64,000 nt of DNA from JBLNDJ01 sp050261515 (GTDB taxonomy: Bacteria; Acidobacteriota; Terriglobia; Bryobacterales; Bryobacteraceae), in the NCBI GenBank assembly GCA_050261515.1, contig JBLNDJ010000032.1:28515-92514 (forward strand), given 5' to 3'. A program made the translations under genes and the position numbers. This document shows positions 52,924 through 61,321 of this stretch, piece by piece. Position 1 is the first letter of the stretch. Every line of letters begins with the position of its first letter. The notes under the pieces are model-generated. The model was given only the letters and a program-made list of their open reading frames with translations, ran no database searches and was not told the DNA's origin.

Positions 52924-55143
52924 TCACATGTAGAGAAGGTGGCGCGCGGAATACGGCTCCGCCAGCTCCTTCCGGTCCGGTCCGGGTTCGTCTTCGATGT
53001 GCGCCTGCATCGCTTCGAGCTTCAGCGACAGGTCGTCCACCGGGCTCTTGTAGAGGAATGGCGTCTCCACTTCGGCGACGCGGAAGAAATACGTCCGGCT
53101 CTCGCGCAGGGCGCGCAGCCAGTCTTTCGTGTTCGCGATTTCGGCTTCGATGGCCGCGCGCAGGCGGCTGCGCTGCCGGACCGCGTCGCCTTTGTGAAGC
53201 AGGCAGTAGTTGATGGCCACCTGGGCGTCGAACAGGTTCCGCACGGTGCGGCTCGAGAGCAGGAATCCGCGGTAGCGGTCGCGCTGGTCTTCGAGGGCGC
53301 GGCGGAACGACTTGCCGAGTGCCTCTTCGAGAATGCCGGCGGTGCGGACGAGCCGCGGCAGCACTTCCTGGTCGTAGTTGCGCACGGCCTCTTCGAAGCG
53401 CGCTTCGTCGAACATGCGAATGCCGCCTTCGAAGCAGACGTTCACCCGCGCAATGTCCCAGGGCAGGGGAAACAGCGCGCGCTGCCAGGCCTCGCGCTCG
53501 CGTTCGCTGAGCTTCGTGATGTCGGGGACGAGCGGCCGCGAGATCCAGCGCGCCTGCGTCTGGCCCGCGCCGCCGTGATACCAGTTCAGGATGCGCCAGC
53601 TCGTAAGCGCCTCTTCGCCCGCCTTCCACGCTTCGGCGAGCGCGCGGCCTGCTTCCCGGTCGCCCTCGCACCAGCGCACGGCGGTGTCGAGCAGGAAACG
53701 GTCGAGATCCGGCACGTCGCGGCGGATCAGCTCCGCGTAAAGCTCCTGGTTGATGTTATAGGGGCACTGCGGCGCGGCCAGCGTGCCGCCCGCCGTGAAG
53801 AGGCCCTTGGCGCCGAGCGAGCCGAGCGCGCCCATTTTGCGCGCCAGCGCGCGCGGCGCTGCCAGGCCGAGGATGGGCGCCTGCTCCCAGCGCGTCGCGA
53901 TCACCATGGAGGCGTAGGGCGTCACGCCCATTTTTCGGTCCTCTTCGAAGTACCGGACGTGTGCGCCCAACTCGCTATCGACGATATCTCCGCCTATGGA
54001 ATGGTCCACCGTGACGCCCTTGGGCAGCGCGGCCGTCATCGCGCGGCGCTCCTCGTCGCCGTACTCCCAGCCCATCTCCATGATGACTTCGAACTCGGGG
54101 TTGATCTTGCGCCCGGCTTCGGTGAGCGTGCGGGTGAAATCGGCCGTCATCCCCGCGACGGTCTTCGAGCGCGCGAGATAGGAGCCGTTCGGCCCGGCGT
54201 ACAGCCCCCGCGTGAACGGGATGCCGGAGCCGCTGTCCTGGGTCCAGAAGACGAAGTAGCGCAGGTCGAGGACTTCGCGCATGAGGTTCGCCACAAGCTC
54301 GGCGTAGTGAGCGAGCACGCGGGGGTTGGCAATGTCGAGCGCGTAGCGCGGCTCGAGGCTGCGGCCGGGATGGTCGGTGCGCGAGCCGCGCAGCTCGGGG
54401 TAGCGGTCGAAGAACTTTTCCGGCACGCAGCGCGGCTCGTAGCAGACGAAGCCGGGCTTCAGCCCGTGGCTGCGCGCGATGGCGGCGGCGTCCTTGAGGT
54501 CCGCCAGGTTCGCGGCCAGCTCTTCCCGCGGATACAGGCCCGCGGTGAGCGAGCTTTCGACGAAAGCGTCGAGCGCCGGCGCGTAGCTCAGATACCAGGT
54601 GTAGGAATCCTGCGGGAACTTGCGGTGGCGGACGAAATAGCCGCCGGGGTAGGAGTAGCGGTTGATCTCGACGCCGGTGTGGCCCATGCGCGCGATCTCG
54701 CGGATGTGGCGCCGCCGGTCGAAATCCTTCGAGAAGGCGTGCATCTGGTTGAGCGGGTTGTCCCACATGGTGAAGCGCTCGCCGAAGCGATAGACCGAGC
54801 GTTTGCCGGTTTCGCCTTCGGGATTGTCGATCCACGCGAGCGCGGCGTGGCAGACGTTGCGCGGCGTGCTTCCGGCGATGAGCAGGCCCGCGCCTTGTTT
54901 TGTCACGAGTTCGTATTCTTTGGCGGCGGGGTCTTCCCGGACGGCCAGGACGATCTCGCCCGGGCCGATCGCGCCGGTGTGCTGCCGCGTGACGACGGAG
55001 GCGCCGGTCTTTGCGGCAAGCTCACCGGCGGCGGTGAGGAGCGGGGCGGCGGCGCCGGGGGGCAGGCAGATCGTGCGATATTGCGCAAGGGCCAGCGCGG
55101 CGGCGGCGGAAGTGCCGAGAAATTCGCGACGGGTGACTGGCAT
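52924..55143 (-). CDS. Tat-exported glycosidase-like protein, uncharacterised
   Basis: 739 residues from ATG 55143. Twin-arginine leader TRREFLGTSAAAALALAQ. The first 130 residues read like the zincin-like domain that precedes catalytic domains in GH20 and GH67 enzymes. A TIM-barrel-like middle follows (YFVFWTQDSGSG; EVIMEMGWEYGDEERR with possible catalytic Glu), and a helical C-terminal third. No firm family. Co-transcribed with the FG-GAP gene 7 bp downstream. A glycan role is inferred. Confidence 0.7.
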   Translation of the reverse strand: MPVTRREFLGTSAAAALALAQYRTICLPPGAAAPLLTAAGELAAKTGASVVTRQHTGAIGPGEIVLAVREDPAAKEYELVTKQGAGLLIAGSTPRNVCHAALAWIDNPEGETGKRSVYRFGERFTMWDNPLNQMHAFSKDFDRRRHIREIARMGHTGVEINRYSYPGGYFVRHRKFPQDSYTWYLSYAPALDAFVESSLTAGLYPREELAANLADLKDAAAIARSHGLKPGFVCYEPRCVPEKFFDRYPELRGSRTDHPGRSLEPRYALDIANPRVLAHYAELVANLMREVLDLRYFVFWTQDSGSGIPFTRGLYAGPNGSYLARSKTVAGMTADFTRTLTEAGRKINPEFEVIMEMGWEYGDEERRAMTAALPKGVTVDHSIGGDIVDSELGAHVRYFEEDRKMGVTPYASMVIATRWEQAPILGLAAPRALARKMGALGSLGAKGLFTAGGTLAAPQCPYNINQELYAELIRRDVPDLDRFLLDTAVRWCEGDREAGRALAEAWKAGEEALTSWRILNWYHGGAGQTQARWISRPLVPDITKLSEREREAWQRALFPLPWDIARVNVCFEGGIRMFDEARFEEAVRNYDQEVLPRLVRTAGILEEALGKSFRRALEDQRDRYRGFLLSSRTVRNLFDAQVAINYCLLHKGDAVRQRSRLRAAIEAEIANTKDWLRALRESRTYFFRVAEVETPFLYKSPVDDLSLKLEAMQAHIEDEPGPDRKELAEPYSARHLLYM

Positions 55144-55176
55144 GATATGAACGAACGATGATGCCATATGTCAGAA

Positions 55177-55220
55177 GCCGGCATGAAAGCCGGCTTGCAA
55201 ACCTGGAGGTTTGCCCCACC
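55177..55220. repeat. Composite palindromic element, right part
   Basis: GCCGGC/GCCGGC hairpin (55177-55182 with 55189-55194) followed by CAAACCT/AGGTTTG (55198-55204 with 55207-55213) and CCCCACC. Same order of tandem hairpins then CCCCAC as the 76-120 element, with the GTGGGG arm missing. Lies between divergent genes. Confidence 0.6.
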
Positions 55221-55237
55221 CGGCGCTGGGAATCGAC

Positions 55238-55243
55238 TATAAT
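55238..55243 (+). promoter_or_regulatory. -10 box (TATAAT) for the ROK/PIG-L operon
   Basis: Perfect TATAAT ending 18 bases before the ATG at 55262, implying a very short leader. The nearest TTGCCC is 21 bp upstream, too far for a normal -35, so the promoter may need an activator. Confidence 0.55.
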
Positions 55244-55261
55244 TTGTTTCCTGCCAAATAT

Positions 55262-56665
55262 ATGCCCGAACTTATTTCCGTTACTCCGACATCGCGCCCG
55301 GTGCTCGACCCGGCGTTCGTCCCCGCATCGCTGTGGAACCGGCAGTTCCGCGCGTTGGTGAAGCAGAGCGGCAAAGGCGAAAACCTCGCCGTGGCGCTCG
55401 AGCGCAGCGATGGGTCCGTCTCGGTTTTCCGCACCGCTGTGCTGCCGCACGAGGGGCAGAACGTCGCGCTCAACGAACGCTACGTCGAGCGCCTGGTGAA
55501 GATGCTGCTCTGGCAGAAGGGCGGCTACAAGGTCACGATCGCGGGCCCGTCCGAGATCGCCTGCTTCATCCGGAAGGTCTACGCGCCGTCCGGCGAGCGC
55601 AAGTTCGACCACGAGTTCATGGGCGACCGCGTCTACGGCCTTCCCATGGAAGTCGCGCACACCACGTACGACCGCGCCCCTGCCGAAAAGGAAACCACGG
55701 CCGCACTCGGGCGCAACCTCGATGGATGCCGCATCGGCTTCGACCTCGGGGCGAGCGATCGCAAGTGCGCCGCGGTGATCGATGGCGAGCCGGTCTTTAC
55801 GGAAGAAGTGCCGTGGGACCCGAGCGTGCAGGCCGATCCGCAGTATCATTTCGACGGCATCAACGATTCGCTGAAGCGCGCCGCGGCAAAGCTGCCGCGC
55901 GTGGATGCGATCGGCGGCAGCTCGGCAGGCGTCTACGTGAATAACGAAGTCCGCGTGGCGTCGCTGTTCCGCGCGGTTCCGCCCGACCTTTTCAAGAGCC
56001 GCGTCCGCCGCATCTTCTTCGAGCTTCAGGCCGCGTGGAAGGGCATTCCGTTCGAGGTGGTCAACGACGGCGAGGTCACGGCCCTGGCGGGCTCGATGGC
56101 GCTCAACGACAACGCCGTGCTCGGCATCGCGATGGGCAGCAGCCTGGCGGCCGGTTACGTCACGCCGCAGGGAAATATCACGAACTGGCTGAACGAGCTG
56201 GCATTCGTGCCGGTCGATTATCGCGCGAACGCCCCGACCGATGAGTGGTCGAAGGACGACGGCGTCGGCGTGCAGTATTTCTCGCAGCAGGCGGTAGCGC
56301 GGCTGATTCCGCTCGCCGGCATCGACCTGCCGAAGGAGATGCCGTTCGCCGTGAAGCTGGTCGAGGTGCAGAAGCTGATGGCCGCCGGCGACGAGCGCGC
56401 GCGCAAGATCTACGAAACCATCGGGACCTACTTCGGCTACACGATTCCGCACTACGCCGATTTCTACGAGATCCGCAATCTCCTGGTGCTCGGCCGCGTC
56501 ATGACCGGCGCGGGCGGCGACCTGATTCTGGCGACGGCCGGGAAGATCCTCAAGCAGGATTTTCCCGAGCTGGCCGGGTCGGTCCGGTTCCATGTGCCGA
56601 GCGAGAAGGAGAAGCGCCATGGCCAGGCGGTGGTCGCCGCCAGCCTGCCGCGCCTGGGAAAGTGA
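55262..56665 (+). CDS. ROK-like sugar kinase family protein
   Basis: 467 residues, longer than typical ROK kinases (about 300). The phosphate-binding start RIGFDLGASDRKCAAVIDG lies near residue 155 after a unique N-terminal domain. Then VDAIGGSSAGVYV, VVNDGEVTALAG (candidate catalytic Asp) and GIAMGSSLAAGYV. ROK proteins phosphorylate glucose, GlcNAc or ManNAc, or act as regulators. No HTH is seen. Followed 2 bp later by a PIG-L deacetylase gene, pointing to amino-sugar use. The start at 55262 follows a TATAAT. Confidence 0.8.
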   Translation: MPELISVTPTSRPVLDPAFVPASLWNRQFRALVKQSGKGENLAVALERSDGSVSVFRTAVLPHEGQNVALNERYVERLVKMLLWQKGGYKVTIAGPSEIACFIRKVYAPSGERKFDHEFMGDRVYGLPMEVAHTTYDRAPAEKETTAALGRNLDGCRIGFDLGASDRKCAAVIDGEPVFTEEVPWDPSVQADPQYHFDGINDSLKRAAAKLPRVDAIGGSSAGVYVNNEVRVASLFRAVPPDLFKSRVRRIFFELQAAWKGIPFEVVNDGEVTALAGSMALNDNAVLGIAMGSSLAAGYVTPQGNITNWLNELAFVPVDYRANAPTDEWSKDDGVGVQYFSQQAVARLIPLAGIDLPKEMPFAVKLVEVQKLMAAGDERARKIYETIGTYFGYTIPHYADFYEIRNLLVLGRVMTGAGGDLILATAGKILKQDFPELAGSVRFHVPSEKEKRHGQAVVAASLPRLGK

Positions 56666-56667
56666 TC

Positions 56668-57516
56668 ATGAAACTCCATAATCCGAATGCTGATGTCTTC
56701 GTTCCGGACGGCCTGGCTCCGGACGCCGCGCTGGCGCGCACCACGCACCTGTGCATTTCCGCACACCAGGACGACATCGAAATCATGGCTTACCACGGGG
56801 TAGCCGAGTGTTTCGGCCGCGCCGATAAGTGGTTCACCGGCTGCGTGGTGACCAACGGCGCCGGCAGCCCGCGCTCCGGCCTCTACGGCCAGTACACCGA
56901 CGAGGAAATGCAGAAGGTGCGGCTGAAGGAGCAGCGCAAGGCCGCCTATGTTGGCGATTATTCGTGCCAGCTCCAGCTCGGTTATCCGAGCTCGGCCGTG
57001 AAGGACCCCAAGAACGTTCCGTTGCGCGAGGACCTTACGGCGGTCTTCCGGGCCACCAAGCCCGAGGTCGTTTACCTGCACAACATCGCCGACAAGCACG
57101 ACACGCACGTGGGCGTCGCGCTGCGCGCGATCGCCGTGATGCGCGCCCTGCGCGGCGAGTGGAAGCCGAAGAAGGTCTACGGCTGCGAGGTGTGGCGCGG
57201 GCTCGACTGGCTGATCGACGATGACAAGCAGACGCTGCCGGTTTCGGCGCAACAGAACATCGCGGCGGCGCTGGTGGGCGTGTTCGATTCGCAGGTGACG
57301 GGCGGCAAGCGCTACGACCTGGCGACCGCCGGGCGGCGGCTGGCGAATGCGACCTATTACGCGTCGCATGCCACCGATGTCGAAACGGCGCTGACGTATG
57401 CGATGGATCTCACGCCGCTGGTCGAGAATCCCGAGCTTCCCGTGACGGAATTCATCGCGGGGTTCGTGGACCGGCTGAAGGCGGATATCGAAGGCAGGCT
57501 GGCGAAACTCGGCTAA
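56668..57516 (+). CDS. PIG-L-family deacetylase
   Basis: 282 residues. Zinc-dependent N-deacetylase fold: ISAHQDDIEIMAYHGVAE corresponds to the AHPDDE motif with Pro replaced by Gln, and LHNIADKHDTHVGV supplies the second His site. The family removes acetyl from GlcNAc-containing compounds, as in MshB, BshB and PIG-L. Two bp from the ROK-like gene, so probably one operon handling an N-acetyl amino sugar. Confidence 0.87.
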   Translation: MKLHNPNADVFVPDGLAPDAALARTTHLCISAHQDDIEIMAYHGVAECFGRADKWFTGCVVTNGAGSPRSGLYGQYTDEEMQKVRLKEQRKAAYVGDYSCQLQLGYPSSAVKDPKNVPLREDLTAVFRATKPEVVYLHNIADKHDTHVGVALRAIAVMRALRGEWKPKKVYGCEVWRGLDWLIDDDKQTLPVSAQQNIAAALVGVFDSQVTGGKRYDLATAGRRLANATYYASHATDVETALTYAMDLTPLVENPELPVTEFIAGFVDRLKADIEGRLAKLG

Positions 57517-57524
57517 GGTCCTTT

Positions 57525-57588
57525 GTGGGGCGGACCTGGACCCGGCACGCCGGCCCAAAGCCGGCTGCGCACCAGGGAGCCGCCCCAC
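57525..57588. repeat. Composite palindromic intergenic element
   Basis: Outer arms GTGGGGCGG (57525-57533) and CCGCCCCAC (57580-57588) pair perfectly. Inside is a second pair CCTGG/CCAGG and a central hairpin GCCGGC/GCCGGC (57549-57554 with 57560-57565). This is the most complete copy of the GTGGGG...CCCCAC family in the window. Confidence 0.75.
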
Positions 57589-57611
57589 ACCCGCGTGTTA
57601 AAATCTTGGAA

Positions 57612-58601
57612 ATGCGACTTATTTTTGCCCTCGCGGCCGTGTCCGCAGCAAGTGTTTGGGCGCAGCAGGCGGCTGCCCCGGCCAAGACGCCGGCAGCAGC
57701 CCCGGCGGAGGTCCGGATGACCATCCCCGCCGCGGCCGTGATCCCGATCGACCAGCTTCCCACCTCTACCGTCATCGCCACCGTTGACGGCAAGAAAGTC
57801 ACGGCGGGAGAGCTGCAGGTCGTGTTGAAGGCTCTGCCGCCGCAGGTGCAGCAGCAGGCGCAGGCGAACCGCCGCCAGTTCGTCGAGCAGTACGGCATCC
57901 TCCGCCGCCTCTCCGACGAAGCCAGGAAGGAAGGCCTCGACAAGCAGAGCCCTTATAAGGAATCGATCGAATACGGCACTATGCAGGTGCTCTACCAGGC
58001 CCAGCTCAACCGCAAATTCGCGGAGCTGCCGGTCGCGCCCGAAGAGATCGAGAAGACCTACGAAGCCAGCAAGGACAAGTACCAGCAAGCCCGGGTGCGG
58101 GCCATCTACATCAGGTTCAGCAGCGCCCCCGCTTCGCAGCCGGATGCTAACGGCAAGCCGCTGCCCACCGAGGAAGAAGCCAAGGCGAAGGCCGAGGACA
58201 TCGTGAAGAAGATCCGCGAAGGCGCCGATTTCGTGAAGATGGTGAAGGAATATTCGAACGATCCCAAATCGGTCGAGAAGGACGGCGATTTCGGCTTCAT
58301 CCACAAGAACGATCCGATTCCCACGGAACTCAAAAACGTGATCTTCTCGGCGAAGCCCGGAGACGTGGCCGGTCCGGTGCGTCAGGCGAACGGGTTTTAC
58401 ATTTTCCGGATCGAGGAAACGGGGACGCAGCCGCTGGCGCAGGTCCGGGACGCGATTACGAATGAAGTGAAGAACAAGCAGTTCGGCGCATGGATCACTT
58501 CGCTGCAAAAGAGCCTCGACATCAAGATGGAAGCCGAGCTTCCCGCCGGAGTGCAGGCCGTGCCGCAGGTTTCCGGTTCCTCGGTTCAGCCGGCGAAGTA
58601 G
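57612..58601 (+). CDS. SurA/PpiC-like peptidyl-prolyl isomerase
   Basis: 329 residues with a signal peptide (LIFALAAVSAASVWA) and an Ala/Pro-rich linker. A SurA-like chaperone part (VIATVDGKKVTAGELQVVLK) precedes one parvulin domain, with ARVRAIYIRFS, FVKMVKEYSNDPKSVEKDGD and FSAKPGDVAGPVRQANGFY. Likely assists folding of outer-membrane or exported proteins in the periplasm. First of a close-packed gene set running to 61321. Confidence 0.92.
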   Translation: MRLIFALAAVSAASVWAQQAAAPAKTPAAAPAEVRMTIPAAAVIPIDQLPTSTVIATVDGKKVTAGELQVVLKALPPQVQQQAQANRRQFVEQYGILRRLSDEARKEGLDKQSPYKESIEYGTMQVLYQAQLNRKFAELPVAPEEIEKTYEASKDKYQQARVRAIYIRFSSAPASQPDANGKPLPTEEEAKAKAEDIVKKIREGADFVKMVKEYSNDPKSVEKDGDFGFIHKNDPIPTELKNVIFSAKPGDVAGPVRQANGFYIFRIEETGTQPLAQVRDAITNEVKNKQFGAWITSLQKSLDIKMEAELPAGVQAVPQVSGSSVQPAK

Positions 58602-58618
58602 CGCCGCTGCTTGGGCGC

Positions 58619-59134
58619 ATGCCGCGCCTGGCGGGGCGTCCCATCCGCGTGCGTTTTCTGGCGAACCCGCGGGCGGTGCGGGGCTCTCTGCGCTCGGGCG
58701 GCTCGCGCGGCGAAGAGGTGCACGCGGGCGCGTTCCTCAGGCGGCGCGAGATCGTGCTCGATTCCGCGCTAGTCGCCAGGCGCGGCGAGCTGGCGCGAAT
58801 CCTGGTGCACGAGCTGTTTCACTTCGTGTGGGTGCGCGCGGGGAACCCGCTGCGCCGCTCCTGGGAGGGCCTGCTCGAGGATGAGCTGCGGCATGGCGCG
58901 CGCGGCGAGTTGGGCTGGTCCGCGGGCGTCAGGAAAACGCGGCTCGCGCCCGCCGACCGGAAGCTGCGAACGCGGCGCTGGCGCGAATACGCCTGCGAGA
59001 GTTTCTGCGACACGGCCGCGTGGATGTTTTCCGGATTGCGGCGGCACGACGAGTTCACGCTCGCCCCGCGGTTCCGGGCGGGACGCCGAGCGTGGGTGCG
59101 CTCCGCCCTTGGCGGGCCTGAGATATCGATATAA
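58619..59134 (+). CDS. Small HExxH-containing protein, putative zinc peptidase
   Basis: 171 residues from ATG 58619, 17 bp after the PpiC stop. Near residue 62 is ILVHELFHFVW, a HExxH zinc-binding motif. Further along, EYACESFCDTAAWMFSG offers a Glu that could be the third ligand. The protein is Arg-rich and no signal peptide is seen. Family not identified. Genes on both sides encode exported folding and redox proteins. Confidence 0.7.
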   Translation: MPRLAGRPIRVRFLANPRAVRGSLRSGGSRGEEVHAGAFLRRREIVLDSALVARRGELARILVHELFHFVWVRAGNPLRRSWEGLLEDELRHGARGELGWSAGVRKTRLAPADRKLRTRRWREYACESFCDTAAWMFSGLRRHDEFTLAPRFRAGRRAWVRSALGGPEISI

Positions 59135-59135
59135 T
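59130..59135 (+). promoter_or_regulatory. -10 box (TATAAT) before the TlpA-like gene
   Basis: Perfect TATAAT overlapping the end of the HExxH gene, 15 bases before the TTG start at 59151. No matching -35 is clear because it would lie within GC-rich coding sequence. Confidence 0.45.
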
Positions 59136-59150
59136 CTGATTGGAATCACC

Positions 59151-59723
59151 TTGCCGCAACGCTACCTGACAGTGTTACTGGCTGCCCTGCTGCTGGCGGG
59201 CTGCTCCTCGTCGCTATCGACGCACGGGTCGCGCCTGAAGGCCGCGAGCCAGCGCAAAAGCGCGCCCGATTTTTCACTTAAGGACGAGAACGGCCGGACC
59301 GTGCAGCTTTCCGATTACCGGGGTAAGGTCGTTCTGCTGAATTTCTGGGCCACGTGGTGCGGGCCGTGCAAGATCGAGATCCCGTGGTTCATCGAGTTCG
59401 AGCGGAAGCACAAGGACCAGGGCTTCGCCGTCGTCGGCATCTCGATGGACGAGGATGGCTGGCAGGCCGTCAAGCCGTTCATCGCGGACGCGGGCATCAA
59501 CTATCGGATTCTGATGGGAGACGACTCGATCGCGTCGCTCTACGGCGGCGTGGATTCGCTTCCGACCACGTTTCTCATCGATCGCGACGGCAAGATCGCC
59601 GGGGTTCATCTCGGCCTGGTGAGCAAGAGCACCTACGAAAATGATCTCAGGCAACTTTTTGAAGTTCCTTCCGGCGCTCGCGCTGCTGGCGGCGTGCCCG
59701 TGCGCGCTGCGCGCGCAGACTAG
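59151..59723 (+). CDS. TlpA/ResA-like thioredoxin lipoprotein
   Basis: 190 residues. Lipobox LLLAGC anchors it to a membrane facing the periplasm. Thioredoxin fold with active-site FWATWCGPCKIEIP, GISMDEDGWQAV and the cis-Pro in SLPTTFLIDRDG. Such proteins reduce disulfides, for example during cytochrome c maturation. TTG 59151 is used. Its last 25 codons overlap the next gene by 83 nt in another frame. Confidence 0.9.
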   Translation: MPQRYLTVLLAALLLAGCSSSLSTHGSRLKAASQRKSAPDFSLKDENGRTVQLSDYRGKVVLLNFWATWCGPCKIEIPWFIEFERKHKDQGFAVVGISMDEDGWQAVKPFIADAGINYRILMGDDSIASLYGGVDSLPTTFLIDRDGKIAGVHLGLVSKSTYENDLRQLFEVPSGARAAGGVPVRAARAD

Positions 59724-60123
59724 CCAGCTTCTGGCCGCAGCGCCGCCGCAGAAGATCGCCGCCAAACGCGGCGAGGCCACCGAGGCGCGCATCAAGCTCC
59801 AGTTGCGCAACGGGTATCACGTCAACAGCAACGCGCCGAACGAGGATTACCTCATCCCGCTGCGCCTGAAGTGGGAACCGGGCCCGCTCGCGGCGGCCGA
59901 AGTCGTCTACCCCAAGGCCGAGCAGAAGAACTACTCGTTTTCTTCGAAGCCCGTCGCGGTGTTCACCGGGCAGTTCGAGGTATTGACGAAATTCAAGGTG
60001 GACGCGGCCGCGCCCGCCGGACCGGGCGTGCTCGTCGGCAAACTGCGCTACCAGGCGTGTAGCGAAGACACCTGCTACCGCCCGGCGACGCTCGAAATCC
60101 GCCTGCCTTACGAAGTTCATTGA
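59641..60123 (+). CDS. DsbD N-terminal (alpha) domain-like exported protein
   Basis: 160 residues. Signal peptide (FLPALALLAACPCALRA), then an immunoglobulin-like domain with the DsbD-alpha Cys pair in LRYQACSEDTCYRPATLEI, and GYHVNSNAPNEDYLIPLRL. In DsbD this domain hands electrons to periplasmic partners. Here it stands alone, next to a TlpA-like partner. Overlaps tlpA by 83 nt and ends overlapping the GT9 start (TTGA). Confidence 0.85.
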   Translation: MISGNFLKFLPALALLAACPCALRAQTSQLLAAAPPQKIAAKRGEATEARIKLQLRNGYHVNSNAPNEDYLIPLRLKWEPGPLAAAEVVYPKAEQKNYSFSSKPVAVFTGQFEVLTKFKVDAAAPAGPGVLVGKLRYQACSEDTCYRPATLEIRLPYEVH

Positions 60124-60881
60124 GGCGCCTGATCATCCGCCCCGGCGCAATCGGCGACTGCATTCTGTCGCTGCCAGCTATGGAGGCGCTCCGTGCGGAG
60201 TACACGGAAGTCTGGGTAGCGTCGCAGAACGTGCCGCTCATCCGGTTCGCGGATCGCGTGCGTGCGATCTCTTCGACCGGCATCGACCGCATCGGCATTC
60301 CGGGTCTGGAGGCGCCGGCTCTGCCCGAGTTCGACTCCATCGTTTCCTGGTACGGTGCGAACCGGCCGGAATTCCGCGCCGCCGTCGCGCATCTGCCGTT
60401 CGAATTTCTGACCGCGCTGCCCGGCCCCGATGTGCGCATGCACGCGGCGGATTTTTTTCTGGCGCAGACGGGACGCGCCGCCGGGCCGGCCATTCCGAAG
60501 ATCGCATGCCCGCGAGTTCGCGGCGATTACGTCGTGATTCATCCGTTCTCGGGCAGCCCGAAGAAGAATTGGCCGCTCGACTGTTACCGCGAGCTGGCGC
60601 GGCGCCTGCCGTATCCGGTGCGCTGGTGCGCGGGGCCGGAAGAGCCGCTCGAAGGGGCGGTGCGGTTCGACGATTTGTACGAGCTTGCCTGCTGGATCGC
60701 CGGAGCGCGGCTCTACATCGGGAACGATTCCGGCATCACTCATCTGGCCGCGGCGGTGGGAACACCGGTAATCGCGCTGTTCGGCCCCACCGATCCGGCC
60801 GTGTGGGCGCCGCGGGGCGAGCGGGTGCGCGTGGTCGCGATGCCGGCTTCGGTCGAACGGGTTCTGGCTACGATAGAGTGA
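60120..60881 (+). CDS. Glycosyltransferase family 9 (heptosyltransferase-like)
   Basis: 253 residues, shorter than typical heptosyltransferases (about 320-350). N-terminal LIIRPGAIGDCILSLPAM and C-terminal YIGNDSGITHLAAAVGTPVI followed by ALFGPTDP are GT9 signatures; VIHPFSGSPKKNWPL lies between. Adds heptose or a related sugar in lipopolysaccharide core synthesis. TTG start overlaps the DsbD-alpha-like stop. Confidence 0.9.
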   Translation: MRRLIIRPGAIGDCILSLPAMEALRAEYTEVWVASQNVPLIRFADRVRAISSTGIDRIGIPGLEAPALPEFDSIVSWYGANRPEFRAAVAHLPFEFLTALPGPDVRMHAADFFLAQTGRAAGPAIPKIACPRVRGDYVVIHPFSGSPKKNWPLDCYRELARRLPYPVRWCAGPEEPLEGAVRFDDLYELACWIAGARLYIGNDSGITHLAAAVGTPVIALFGPTDPAVWAPRGERVRVVAMPASVERVLATIE

Positions 60882-61321
60882 TGCAACTCCGGCTCATCGC
60901 GCTCGCGGCGGCGGCGCTTCTCGTTCCGGCCTGCGGTGGGGGGAAGCCCCCGGCCATCGAAGACCTGGGTGGACGCGAGAAGCTCTCGCTCTACACGCTC
61001 AGCGTGCTGCGAGGCGCTCGCGACGGCGACCGCCTCACGGCCCAGGCGATGTTCAGCGACAGCTCGTCGATGCTCACGCTGGATATGCGCTTCAAGATCG
61101 GCGCGCCCACCGCGCTCGAATCGGGCGAATGGAAATGGGCGCGCAACAACACCACTTCGGGCGGCGCCGTCCGGGCGCGTTCGGTGACGTTCCTGGGCGG
61201 GCAATCCGGCCCGCCCAGCATCGGAGGCGTCTTCGAGCTGCTCGGCGCGGGCGGCGCCGCTCTTTATCGCGTCAATATTCCGGTGACCGAGATCAGGACC
61301 CGGCTTCCGAACCGAGGGTAG
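60881..61321 (+). CDS. Hypothetical lipoprotein
   Basis: 146 residues. Lipoprotein leader (LIALAAAALLVPAC). The rest is beta-rich with no recognised domain. ATG 60881 overlaps the GT9 stop (TGATG), so it belongs to the same transcript. Its 3' end overlaps the convergent gene by 29 bp. Confidence 0.75.
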   Translation: MQLRLIALAAAALLVPACGGGKPPAIEDLGGREKLSLYTLSVLRGARDGDRLTAQAMFSDSSSMLTLDMRFKIGAPTALESGEWKWARNNTTSGGAVRARSVTFLGGQSGPPSIGGVFELLGAGGAALYRVNIPVTEIRTRLPNRG

